NCBI GenBank assembly: GCA_009691705.1
Contig: SIAR01000018.1
Span: 1-45,572 of the forward strand
Reading direction: 5' to 3'
Source of the DNA: Phycisphaerales bacterium
Lineage (GTDB): Bacteria > Planctomycetota > Phycisphaerae > Phycisphaerales > SM1A02
DNA length: 45,572 bases
Shown in pieces: positions 33,760 through 41,295 of this stretch. A model generated the notes under the pieces. That model searched no databases. It was not told the DNA's origin and saw nothing but the letters and a program-made list of their open reading frames with translations. Numbering within the stretch: the first letter of the stretch is position 1; every line of letters begins with the position of its first letter. The position numbers and the translations under genes are program-made.

Positions 33760-34950
33760 CGACCGAACTGGCGAGCCTTGCTGCGCGCGGCGAATAGAAA
33801 GTTCTTTGAGAATCGCGGCGCGATCCTGATCAAGGTCTGGAGCCCCGCGGCGTGATGTGCGAGGCGTCACCGAACTCATTTTGATTGGATTCCCTGGCAC
33901 GCAGGTCGTGGGAAGGGCGGGATCGTCAACCGGCACCACCATCTCTCTCGCCACCACCTGTGGCATCGCAACCATCTGTTCGATCGATTGAATCGGCGCA
34001 CACGGCACTCCCGCACAAGTGAGAAGGGCGATCCATGCACTCGCGTCGCGGGTTGCGAGGGTGGCGGTGAGTTCCTGTTCGAGTGCATCGATCCTTGAGA
34101 CGCGGTTCGCATTGGTCGCGAAGTTGGCACTGCCCGAGAGATCTGCGCGACCGATCGCCGCACAAAGCGCGGCAAAGAGCGCGTCATTTCCTGCGGCGAC
34201 GACGATCCACTGGTCCTTGCAGCGATACGCCTGAAATGGAGCGATTGATGGATGGCGCGACCCGAGCGCTTGCGGTGCGACGTGTGTGGTAGTGAAGGTC
34301 GTAACCGCAGCTTCGAGGAAAGCGACCTGACAGTCGAGCATCGCAACGTCGATGAGGCATCCAGTACCAGTGCTCGATCGCTTGTGGATGGCACTCACGA
34401 TTCCAAGGGCCATATAGAGGCCTGCGACTAGGTCTCCCATTGAGATTCCCACCCGAACTGGAGGAGTTCCAGGATGACCCGTCAAACTCATTACTCCGCT
34501 GAGGGCTTGAACAATGATGTCATAGGCAGGTTGCGATGAGAGCGGACCGGTCCGCCCGAAACCCGAGAGCGCCCCGTAAATCAGGCGGGGCCAGCGCGCG
34601 CGCACTGTTTCCCACGCGTATCCCAGCGATGCCATGACTGGTGGCGAAAAGTTTTCGACCAACACGTCGGCGCCATCAAGAAGTTCTTCGAAGATCAGAC
34701 GATCTGCGGAATTCTTGAGGTCGAGCGCAATCGACTCCTTGTCACAGTTGACACTGGTGAAGTACAGACTCTTACCGTTGTGGTGGGGACCGAACGCCCG
34801 CGAGTCATCACCGTCTCCGGGGCGCTCGACTTTGATGACACGCGCGCCGAGCGAAGCAAGCACCGAAGTCGTGAATGGCGCTGCGAGAACCCGTCCAAGA
34901 TCGATGACAATGATTCCCGCAAGAGGAGGGGTTCGATCCAGAGAAGTCAT
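33757..34950 (-). CDS. Family III CoA-transferase (CaiB/BaiF type)
   Basis: 397 residues, the usual length for class III CoA-transferases, which move CoA between carboxylic acids. Motifs: VIDLGRVLAAPFTTSVLASLGARVIKVERPGDGDD at the start, CDKESIALDLKN, DVLVENFSPPVMASLG, LIYGALSGFGRTGP, AYDIIVQALSG, and RVGISMGDLVAGLYMALG with the catalytic Asp position. The donor and acceptor acids cannot be told from sequence. It stands alone on the minus strand. A TATCCT element ends 6 nt before the ATG. Confidence 0.92.
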   Translation of the reverse strand: MTSLDRTPPLAGIIVIDLGRVLAAPFTTSVLASLGARVIKVERPGDGDDSRAFGPHHNGKSLYFTSVNCDKESIALDLKNSADRLIFEELLDGADVLVENFSPPVMASLGYAWETVRARWPRLIYGALSGFGRTGPLSSQPAYDIIVQALSGVMSLTGHPGTPPVRVGISMGDLVAGLYMALGIVSAIHKRSSTGTGCLIDVAMLDCQVAFLEAAVTTFTTTHVAPQALGSRHPSIAPFQAYRCKDQWIVVAAGNDALFAALCAAIGRADLSGSANFATNANRVSRIDALEQELTATLATRDASAWIALLTCAGVPCAPIQSIEQMVAMPQVVAREMVVPVDDPALPTTCVPGNPIKMSSVTPRTSRRGAPDLDQDRAAILKELSIRRAQQGSPVRS

Positions 34951-34956
34951 TGCAGC

Positions 34957-34962
34957 AGGATA
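34957..34962 (-). promoter_or_regulatory. Putative -10 element, CoA-transferase
   Basis: TATCCT on the minus strand, 6 nt from the ATG at 34950, with no room for a ribosome site. Confidence 0.6.
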
Positions 34963-35031
34963 GATGCGCGCGATGTGTTGAGGCTTGTGGGTTTCATAAT
35001 GGGCGGTTTGGGATACGCTTCACTGACACGG

Positions 35032-35052
35032 GTGCGCGACCTTCTCGCGCAC
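35032..35052 (+). other. Hairpin in the tRNA-Leu 5' leader
   Basis: A perfect 8-bp stem (GTGCGCGA at 35032-35039 with TCGCGCAC at 35045-35052) and a 5-nt loop, ending 8 nt before the mature tRNA. A TACGCT at 35014-35019 could be the tRNA promoter's -10, which would put the hairpin in the precursor leader. Confidence 0.45.
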
Positions 35053-35060
35053 TTCGACAG

Positions 35061-35144
35061 AGGCCTGTGGCGGAATTGGCAGACGCAGCGGACTTAAAAT
35101 CCGCAGAGCTCACCCTCATCCGGGTTCAAGTCCCGGCGGGCCTA
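35061..35144 (+). tRNA. tRNA-Leu (anticodon UAA)
   Basis: 84 nt without encoded CCA. Acceptor arms AGGCCTG (35061-35067) and CGGGCCT (35137-35143, one G-T pair), discriminator A at 35144. The D-arm has the leucine pattern GCGGAATTGGCAGACGC. The anticodon stem is GCGGA/TCCGC (35088-35092 and 35100-35104) with loop CTTAAAA, anticodon TAA at 35095-35097. A 15-nt variable arm marks it as class II. T-arm CCGGG-TTCAAGT-CCCGG at 35120-35136. All fit tRNA-Leu(UAA). Confidence 0.97.
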
Positions 35145-35242
35145 CTCGATCTAGAGTTCACAGACAGAACTATGACTTATTGGGCACGGCTAACTCATTG
35201 GGCAATCTGCGGGGTTGGTGGTGCTTTGCACGAGGCGCGTGC

Positions 35243-35248
35243 TACTCT
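35243..35248 (+). promoter_or_regulatory. Putative -10 element, nucleotide-sugar dehydratase
   Basis: TACTCT, 6 nt before the ATG at 35255. It supports that start over in-frame codons from 35180. Confidence 0.55.
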
Positions 35249-35254
35249 GCGACC

Positions 35255-37207
35255 ATGATTTCGTGGCTTGATCGTCTTCCGCGTCGGGCAAAGCAACTTC
35301 TCGTATTGACCGTTGATGCCGGCTGCTTGGCACTTTCGATGTGGCTCGCGCTCGCCGCGCGGCTCGAGTCGTGGTGGCCAGAAGTCGGCGGCCATTCACT
35401 CATCTGGGTGTGCGCGAGTGCGACGATCATCGGCATTCCATGTTGTTACACGGCGGGGCTCTATCGAGAGATCACCCGCTACGTCGGGCTTCGTTTCGCC
35501 GTGCACGTCGCCTATGCAGTGACTGCCACCGTCTTTATTCTCGCATTCGTCGTCTTGATGACCGACCGAGGGGCGGGGTTTCCACGCTCAGCGATCATCG
35601 GATTCTGGATGGCAGCGCTGCTCGCCATCGGCGGGTCGCGGGCTGTTGCGCGCTATCTGATCAGGCGAAGTGTGCAGCCATATTCGACTCGAATGATTGT
35701 GTACGGGGCGGGTGATGTCGGAGCAGGATTGGTCTCAATGCTCGCGCAAGATCAGCGTTCAACAATCGTCGCGTTCGTCGATGACGATCCATTGCGGGTC
35801 GGCACTGAAGTGCGAAGTTTGCGCGTTTACGCCGCATCGGACATCCGAAAGGTGGTGCGCGCACTGCGCGTCAGCACGATTCTGCTCGCCCTTCCAGAGT
35901 CGAGCCGCCGGCGGCGACGCGAGGTGTTCCAAGAACTCACCATGCTGGGGTTGAAGGTGATGCTTGTTCCTACCCTGAACGAGATTGCCGACGGAACCGC
36001 GCGAACAGACGCCGTGCGTGTCATGAAGATCGAAGATTTACTTGGGCGCAACCCGGTTGAGGCAAAGACGGCGCTGCTTTCGCGCAATATTGGCGGAGCG
36101 AATGTGCTCGTGACTGGTGCGGGAGGATCGATCGGCTCCGAAATAGCTCGGCAGGTTCTGCGACAGGGACCGCGCCGCTTGGTCGTTCTCGACAATTGCG
36201 AATTCAACCTATACACGATTGAGAATGAACTTCGTCGACTCGTCGGCGAGGCGAGCGGGGTGCAAATCGTTGCAGTGCTCGGGTCGGTGCTTGACCGTGT
36301 TCGTATTGAGCAGGTGATCGGCGAAAACAAGATCGAGTCGATTTATCACGCCGCGGCGTACAAGCACGTGCCAATTGTCGAGTCAAATGAGATCGAGGGA
36401 GTTGCGGTCAACGTCATCGGAACGCTTCGCACGGCGCAAGCGGCAGAGCAGCTCGGAGTTAGGACTTTCGTACTCATTTCGACGGATAAGGCTGTTCGTC
36501 CAACCAGCGTGATGGGTGCGAGCAAGCGACTTGCCGAGAAGTGCTTGCAGGCGTTGGCCGATCACGCGCAGCGAGCCTCGCAGAAGCCAAATCGAACCGA
36601 GCGAAGAACGCGATTTGCGATGGTGCGCTTCGGAAATGTGCTCGCCTCGAGCGGATCGGTTGTTCCCCTCTTCACCGAGCAGATTCGTCGTGGTGGTCCA
36701 GTGACGCTGACCCATCCTGACATCACTCGGTATTTCATGACAATTCCCGAAGCATCGTCGCTCGTCATTCAGGCGGGAGCGATGGGTAAGGGGGGAGATG
36801 TCTTCGTGCTCGACATGGGAGAGCCTGTCAAGATCATTGACCTTGCGCGAAGCATGATTCGCCTCGCCGGGTACAGCGAAAAGAGCGATGCGAATCCCCA
36901 TGGCGATATCGAGATCTTGACAACGGGTCTGCGACCGGGCGAAAAGCTCTTCGAAGAGTTACTCATCGGCGACAATTGTGGACCGACTGAGCATCCCGCA
37001 ATCATGCAGGCGCAGGAGCGGTTTATTCCGTGGCAGACGCTCGAGCCGAGCCTCACCCGCCTCGAAGCGGCCCTTGACCAACATGATGTGCCCGGTGTTC
37101 GCGCACTCTTGGAACAACTTGTGAGCGGTTACCACGAATCGCTCGCACTGGCTGGCAACCGCGGCGTTTTTTCAGACCGCCCTGAAGGATTTGCAAACGA
37201 CAGTTGA
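35255..37207 (+). CDS. Membrane-bound nucleotide-sugar 4,6-dehydratase (CapD/WbpM type)
   Basis: 650 residues, the full-length membrane form. About four transmembrane segments lie in the first 110 residues, then a nucleotide-binding CoA-binding-like domain (MIVYGAGDVGAGLVSML), then an SDR dehydratase domain with VLVTGAGGSIGSEIARQV (about 284-301), AAYKHVPIVE and ISTDKAVRPTSVMGASKRLAEK. The catalytic Tyr of ordinary SDR enzymes is Met420 and is followed by Lys424, as in WbpM-type dehydratases. They convert UDP-GlcNAc to 4-keto-6-deoxy sugars for polysaccharide or glycan synthesis at the inner membrane. No glycosyl-transferase cluster surrounds it. Starts 110 nt after tRNA-Leu. Confidence 0.92.
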   Translation: MISWLDRLPRRAKQLLVLTVDAGCLALSMWLALAARLESWWPEVGGHSLIWVCASATIIGIPCCYTAGLYREITRYVGLRFAVHVAYAVTATVFILAFVVLMTDRGAGFPRSAIIGFWMAALLAIGGSRAVARYLIRRSVQPYSTRMIVYGAGDVGAGLVSMLAQDQRSTIVAFVDDDPLRVGTEVRSLRVYAASDIRKVVRALRVSTILLALPESSRRRRREVFQELTMLGLKVMLVPTLNEIADGTARTDAVRVMKIEDLLGRNPVEAKTALLSRNIGGANVLVTGAGGSIGSEIARQVLRQGPRRLVVLDNCEFNLYTIENELRRLVGEASGVQIVAVLGSVLDRVRIEQVIGENKIESIYHAAAYKHVPIVESNEIEGVAVNVIGTLRTAQAAEQLGVRTFVLISTDKAVRPTSVMGASKRLAEKCLQALADHAQRASQKPNRTERRTRFAMVRFGNVLASSGSVVPLFTEQIRRGGPVTLTHPDITRYFMTIPEASSLVIQAGAMGKGGDVFVLDMGEPVKIIDLARSMIRLAGYSEKSDANPHGDIEILTTGLRPGEKLFEELLIGDNCGPTEHPAIMQAQERFIPWQTLEPSLTRLEAALDQHDVPGVRALLEQLVSGYHESLALAGNRGVFSDRPEGFANDS

Positions 37208-37264
37208 CTGGGGAGCGGAGTGTTCGGCTTGGTGTTTTTGCGTGGACTTTCACAGCGTGTGGGC

Positions 37265-37270
37265 TAGGAT
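37265..37270 (+). promoter_or_regulatory. Putative -10 element, prepilin-like gene
   Basis: TAGGAT, 7 nt before the ATG at 37278. Confidence 0.5.
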
Positions 37271-37277
37271 TCCCACA

Positions 37278-38093
37278 ATGAAGTCTCTACCGCGACGGGC
37301 GTTCACACTTGTCGAGATACTCGTCGTGGTCGGAATCATCTCGCTGCTAGTGGGACTTCTCATTACAGCCATCGGGATGGCGCGCAAGGCCAGCAATGCC
37401 ACGGGCAGCCAAGCAAACCTGAAACAGTGGGGGGCTGCGACGATCAATTACACGTCGACCCACAAAGAACGACTTCCGTGGGAGGGGCTCGCAGCCGTCG
37501 CCGATATGCCGGTGAACCTCGCTGAGAAGACATATTGGGCGAATGCCGTGGCAGAACTTGCCGGCGAGAAACCTTACAGCGAGATTGTCTCGATGGCGGC
37601 GAGTGGACAGGATGAGATTCCAATTCCACCAACCCGATCGCTCTTCATCGACCCAGGGGCGAGTGCAAACGCCGAGGCTCCGTGGGACTTTGGATCGGGC
37701 GCCTTCTGCTTCAGTTACGTTCCCAACATGCGCCTCAACGACGCGTTGGCTGCCGAGGCGATCCCTGAGCCCAAAAAGGTGATCACGATGGCGATGATTG
37801 CCGACAGTTCAGCCACTGTGCTCATGTTTGAGTTGCGCAGCCGCGCCGATGAACTCTCGGCGAGCGATCCATACTTTGGGCAGGATCTATCGGTGAATCA
37901 GTCGGACTGGCGGGGATTTGCAAACCGACACTTCGATGGGGGTCACATCGTCTTCGCGGATGGTCACGTCTCGCACGTACTCACCGACATTGCGACGCGA
38001 TCCATGCAAGGGAGTCGAGATCCAGCGCAACCGCTCGGTGATTGGAACAAGCCGAAGTTGATTTGGAATCCAAAGGGTCAAGCGACCTATTGA
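37278..38093 (+). CDS. Prepilin-like protein with H-X9-DG motif
   Basis: 271 residues. N-terminal class III signal: MKSLPRR then AFTLVEILVVVGIISLLVG, with Glu5 of the mature protein, so it should be cut by a prepilin peptidase. The C-terminal part contains RHFDGGHIVFADGHVSHV, an exact H-X9-DG motif, the hallmark of the expanded planctomycete prepilin-like family. A DUF1559-like globular domain lies between. Role in the family is unproven; these are thought to be secreted or surface-exposed pseudopilins. Monocistronic by spacing, between the dehydratase and the HD-GYP gene. Confidence 0.87.
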   Translation: MKSLPRRAFTLVEILVVVGIISLLVGLLITAIGMARKASNATGSQANLKQWGAATINYTSTHKERLPWEGLAAVADMPVNLAEKTYWANAVAELAGEKPYSEIVSMAASGQDEIPIPPTRSLFIDPGASANAEAPWDFGSGAFCFSYVPNMRLNDALAAEAIPEPKKVITMAMIADSSATVLMFELRSRADELSASDPYFGQDLSVNQSDWRGFANRHFDGGHIVFADGHVSHVLTDIATRSMQGSRDPAQPLGDWNKPKLIWNPKGQATY

Positions 38094-38114
38094 TGCGCGA
38101 TTGATCTGCCGAGG

Positions 38115-38121
38115 TAATAAT
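38115..38121 (+). promoter_or_regulatory. Putative -10 element, FHA-GAF-HD-GYP gene
   Basis: TAATAAT, the most AT-rich element of the set, ending 7 nt before the ATG at 38129. Confidence 0.55.
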
Positions 38122-38128
38122 AAACACA

Positions 38129-39664
38129 ATGGCATGGCGACTCCGCGGATACTCAGGTGACACAGAGCGCGAGGTGGCGCTTACCCCCGGCAAAGTGATC
38201 ACGATTGGGCGCAGCCCAGAGTGCTCGGTGCATCTCACCGACGCGAAAGTCTCGAGGCGCCACGCAGAGCTTCACTGGGCTCCGCCCGTGGATGATCACG
38301 GGGGGCACTGGCGGGTCGGTGACTGTGGTTCAACTTCTGGGACATTTCTCAATGGCGTTAAGTTGGCCCAACACCGAGAGGTGCGCCTCGATCACGCAGA
38401 CTCGCTGACGATTGAACCGTGGCGATTTCGAGTGGACGATCTCTCAGGTGACCGCACAATGGCCGAAGGCGCAGGCACCATCGTTCACAGTGTGGGCGGG
38501 TCGGAAGGGTTCGTGCCACTGGCCGCCGTGCAGGCGCCCGCCGAATTCAATCAAGGTCTGCTCGTGCACCTCCTCGCTGCGCATGAGAACATAGCGCTGG
38601 CTGACGACGAAGTGTCAGTCGGTCAAGCAGTGGTCGAGTCGCTGACGATGGCAACGGGATTCGCAAATGTCGCATTCTTGCGCGAAGGAGCCCCTGGCGT
38701 TCCCGAACTTGTCTTCGGCAGTGGCGCGACCGCCATTGGTCGAGGCGAGTTGCAGTTGAGTCGAAGCGTGCTGAAGCGCGCCCGCAATTGCATCTTCATG
38801 AACCAATGCGAAGCGTCGCCTGGTGCGACACTCGCCGCGAGCCTCGACTCGCTCGCGATCAAGCAAGTGCTCTGCGTGCCCGTCACGATGGGGAAAAATG
38901 GCTTCTTTGGATGGATCTACCTCGACAATCGCGGCGGCGATGTTCACGAATGGAGCGAGATGGACGCCCCCGCAATGGCCCAGGCGGTCGCAGGATTGGC
39001 TGGACTCTCACTGGCGAACATCGAGCGGGGCAAGATGCAGCAACGGTTCGACCTCGAGACCAGCGAGAAGTTCAAAGGAGTCGTTCTAGCACTCATCGAT
39101 GCGGTCGACAAGAAGGATCCTTATACGAGCGGTCACTCAAAACGCGTGAGTGAGTTTGCAGCGCTGCTCGCGCAAGCAGCGAAACTTTCAGACGAACACG
39201 TCAGACAAACACGCGAGTGTGGTTTAGTGCACGACATCGGAAAGATCGGCGTGCCTGGAGCGATCTTGCGCAAGCCAACACGACTCGAGGATCATGAGTT
39301 CGCACAGATTCGTGAGCATCCGGCCAAGGGTGCAGAGATTCTGGGCAACATTCCTCAGATGCGAGATTTGCTGCCTGGCGTGCTTCAGCATCACGAGCGC
39401 TGGGATGGGAAGGGCTATCCCAACAACTTGAAAGGGGAGGAGATTTCGCAACTCGGCCGGATACTCTGCATCGCAGATTGCTTTGACGCGATGACGAGTG
39501 CGCGCGTCTACCGACCCGCGCGCAGCATCGCAGAGGTGCGCATAGAGATTGAACGCTGCCTTGGAACACACTTCGATCCTGAACTCGGTCGCCTCTTTCT
39601 TTCGATTAGCGAAAACGAACTCGCCTCTCGAATCTGTCCTTCGATTTCTCTTCCCAAGGCGTAG
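38129..39664 (+). CDS. FHA-GAF-HD-GYP cyclic-di-GMP phosphodiesterase
   Basis: 511 residues with three parts. An N-terminal FHA domain (about 1-105: ITIGRSPECSVHLTDAKVSRRHAEL and STSGTFLNGVKL) reads phospho-threonine. A GAF-like sensor domain (about 145-300) follows, with VLCVPVTMGKNGFFGWIYLD. Then an HD-GYP domain (about 310-500): YTSGHSKRVSEFAALLA, HDIGKIGVPGAIL with H368-D369, HHERWDGKGYP with G429-Y430-P431, and CIADCFDAMTSARVYRP. HD-GYP enzymes hydrolyse cyclic di-GMP and all key residues are present. FHA input implies control by a Ser/Thr kinase. Gene is alone, next to the prepilin-like gene. Confidence 0.93.
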   Translation: MAWRLRGYSGDTEREVALTPGKVITIGRSPECSVHLTDAKVSRRHAELHWAPPVDDHGGHWRVGDCGSTSGTFLNGVKLAQHREVRLDHADSLTIEPWRFRVDDLSGDRTMAEGAGTIVHSVGGSEGFVPLAAVQAPAEFNQGLLVHLLAAHENIALADDEVSVGQAVVESLTMATGFANVAFLREGAPGVPELVFGSGATAIGRGELQLSRSVLKRARNCIFMNQCEASPGATLAASLDSLAIKQVLCVPVTMGKNGFFGWIYLDNRGGDVHEWSEMDAPAMAQAVAGLAGLSLANIERGKMQQRFDLETSEKFKGVVLALIDAVDKKDPYTSGHSKRVSEFAALLAQAAKLSDEHVRQTRECGLVHDIGKIGVPGAILRKPTRLEDHEFAQIREHPAKGAEILGNIPQMRDLLPGVLQHHERWDGKGYPNNLKGEEISQLGRILCIADCFDAMTSARVYRPARSIAEVRIEIERCLGTHFDPELGRLFLSISENELASRICPSISLPKA

Positions 39665-39704
39665 TCGCTGCGGAGTGAACGGCGCGGTGCCGCCAGCGGC
39701 AGCG

Positions 39705-40547
39705 CTACTTTCGTCCAAAATCTGCGGGGTTTTCGCCGCGCTGCGAGACGTCCCAGCGCGAGAAGCGTTTCATCCATGCCGAGCGATCGGCGGCTGCCAG
39801 CCAACGCTGCGCCCCGCGAATTGCGGCGAGAAACTGCGGATCGAATGCGCGGTCGATGTCAAGAGTCGTCTTGATGATGCCCGTGCGAAACCAACTGAGC
39901 GCGGTCTTCGAGTCGCTCCAGAGAGAATCGCACGCGCACGAGCCACTCTCAATGCGCTGGCACCCCTCGATGATCGCAAGAAACTCGCCGAGGTTGTTGT
40001 GTCCGCGCGCATAGACGGGGCTGTGAAAGACCTCGCGCCATCCATCCACTCCCATATGTACAACGCCGCGCCACTCTGTGGGACCGATCAGTGACTTGCC
40101 GTACTTTGAGCAATCGACGACGAGTTCTCCAGCGACCCCGCGCACAGTTGATGCGCGCAGTGGCGATGATGCGACCAGTGGCGACGATGCGACCAGAGTC
40201 GCAGTGGACCGCGCGGCCGGAGTCGCCGTAGTTGCGCTCTGCGGCGCGGCGACGGCTCGCACGGGCGCAGCATTGGCCGCGGCGACGGGGAACGCGCCAC
40301 CTTCGAGCGCCCGCGCAATTGAAAATGCGGCATTTCCCTGCGGCACAATTCTGATCTGGCCCTTCTTGTTGAGATGCACTTGAATCTTTCCAGTGAGCGC
40401 GGTTCCTTCGAGCACGGCGTCGAGTCGTCCCCATGAGCCCTCATCGACTACGCGCACATCGCTCACTAGAAAGCCGCCGTGCGCAAGCGGACGTTCGAGG
40501 CGGGCGAGCACATCTCGCAGTTGACTCTCGACTTCACCCGAGCTCAC
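39705..40547 (-). CDS. rnhA: RNase H-fold protein with extra N-terminal domain
   Basis: 280 residues. The C-terminal domain (about 138-280) has the RNase H catalytic set: D145 (LVVDCS), E188 (NNLGEFLAI), D212 (WSDSKTA), and D276 in the family end GENPADFGRK. This matches the divergent RNase H group in which the last Asp lies in a PADFGRK end. RNase H cuts RNA in RNA-DNA hybrids. The first 85 residues form an unknown, beta-rich domain (LDAVLEGTALTGKIQVHLNKKG), joined by a 50-residue Ala/Val/Ser/Thr-rich linker, encoded partly by an 18-bp DNA repeat. GTG start overlapping the DUF1080 stop; TTGGAG lies 5 nt upstream. Confidence 0.85.
   Translation of the reverse strand: MSSGEVESQLRDVLARLERPLAHGGFLVSDVRVVDEGSWGRLDAVLEGTALTGKIQVHLNKKGQIRIVPQGNAAFSIARALEGGAFPVAAANAAPVRAVAAPQSATTATPAARSTATLVASSPLVASSPLRASTVRGVAGELVVDCSKYGKSLIGPTEWRGVVHMGVDGWREVFHSPVYARGHNNLGEFLAIIEGCQRIESGSCACDSLWSDSKTALSWFRTGIIKTTLDIDRAFDPQFLAAIRGAQRWLAAADRSAWMKRFSRWDVSQRGENPADFGRK
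40159..40194. repeat. 18-bp tandem repeat in the RNase H linker
   Basis: Two copies of an 18-bp unit (agtggcgaYgatgcgacc, differing at one base) at 40159-40176 and 40177-40194. On the minus strand it encodes six residues of the low-complexity linker (as in VASSPL). Confidence 0.8.
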
Positions 40548-41215
40548 TGCAACTCCAAGATCTCGATGTTCCGAAAGCTGACGCAGTCGCCATGCCCGAG
40601 AAACCCGATGTGTCCCCCTTGGCGCCGTAATCCCGGATGTGGCTTGCCATCGATCGTGCCATCATCTGCAGCTTTCGAAATGTCCGCATCGACAATCGTT
40701 TTACCGTTGAGAATGACTTGGACCTTCGACCCGCGCACGATGATCTCTTGTTGATTCCATTCGCCAACCGGTTTCAAATGCTCACGTTTCGCAGGAACAA
40801 CGCCATAGATCGAACCGTGATACTGCCACGGAGCGAGCTTCGCATACTTGGGGGATGTGTTGTCGAGCATCTGAATCTCCATTCCCTCGTAGGCAACATC
40901 TCCCGTGAGCGGCGCCCGAATTCCGATGCCGCTGTTGGCTCCAGGAGTCAGTCGAAACTCAAGCTTGAGGTGGAAGTCTGCGTATGACTCTTTGGTAAAG
41001 AGATTCGATCCAGTGGCGAGTGAGTGGATCGCGCCATCTTGCACTTTGTATCCCGCTGTATCGCCCACCCATCCCGTCAGAGTCGTTCCGTCAAACAAGG
41101 CAACGAATCTGGGTTGCGGTGTTGGGGCGGGAGCGGTCGCGGCAGGTGGCGCGATCTGCGCAGACTGCCCGAAGGAAAGCAGCAGTGTGCAGAAACAAGC
41201 GAGTGTGAGTTGCAT
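40544..41215 (-). CDS. Secreted DUF1080 (3-keto-disaccharide hydrolase-like) protein
   Basis: 223 residues with a signal peptide (MQLTLACFCTLLLSFGQSAQ). The mature part is a concanavalin-like domain of the DUF1080 family: FVALFDGTTLTGW, NLFTKESYADFHLKLEFRL, NSGIGIRAP, YEGMEIQMLDN, WNQQEIIVRGSKVQVILNGK, and GHIGFLGHGDCVSFRNIEI. The family is widespread in planctomycetes and some members act on 3-keto-sugars; substrate here unknown. It is likely periplasmic. TATGCT ends 6 nt before the ATG. Its stop overlaps the RNase H start. Confidence 0.9.
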   Translation of the reverse strand: MQLTLACFCTLLLSFGQSAQIAPPAATAPAPTPQPRFVALFDGTTLTGWVGDTAGYKVQDGAIHSLATGSNLFTKESYADFHLKLEFRLTPGANSGIGIRAPLTGDVAYEGMEIQMLDNTSPKYAKLAPWQYHGSIYGVVPAKREHLKPVGEWNQQEIIVRGSKVQVILNGKTIVDADISKAADDGTIDGKPHPGLRRQGGHIGFLGHGDCVSFRNIEILELQ

Positions 41216-41221
41216 TGCCTC

Positions 41222-41227
41222 AGCATA
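41222..41227 (-). promoter_or_regulatory. Putative -10 element, DUF1080-RNase H operon
   Basis: TATGCT on the minus strand, 6 nt from the ATG at 41215. Confidence 0.55.
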
Positions 41228-41282
41228 GTGCCCCGACGAATTCAACCTTTGACAAAACCTCTTCGTTGCGAGCGCAGCGGCG

Positions 41283-41288
41283 TACCAT
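41283..41288 (+). promoter_or_regulatory. Putative -10 element, sugar dehydrogenase
   Basis: TACCAT, 7 nt before the ATG at 41296. TTGACA at 41249-41254 is present but 28 bp away. Confidence 0.55.
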
Positions 41289-41295
41289 CACCGCC

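Noticed and set aside
39688-39701. Small hairpin TGCCG-CCAG-CGGCA between the HD-GYP and RNase H genes as a terminator
   Set aside because: Only 5 bp with no T-run on either strand, so too weak to call.
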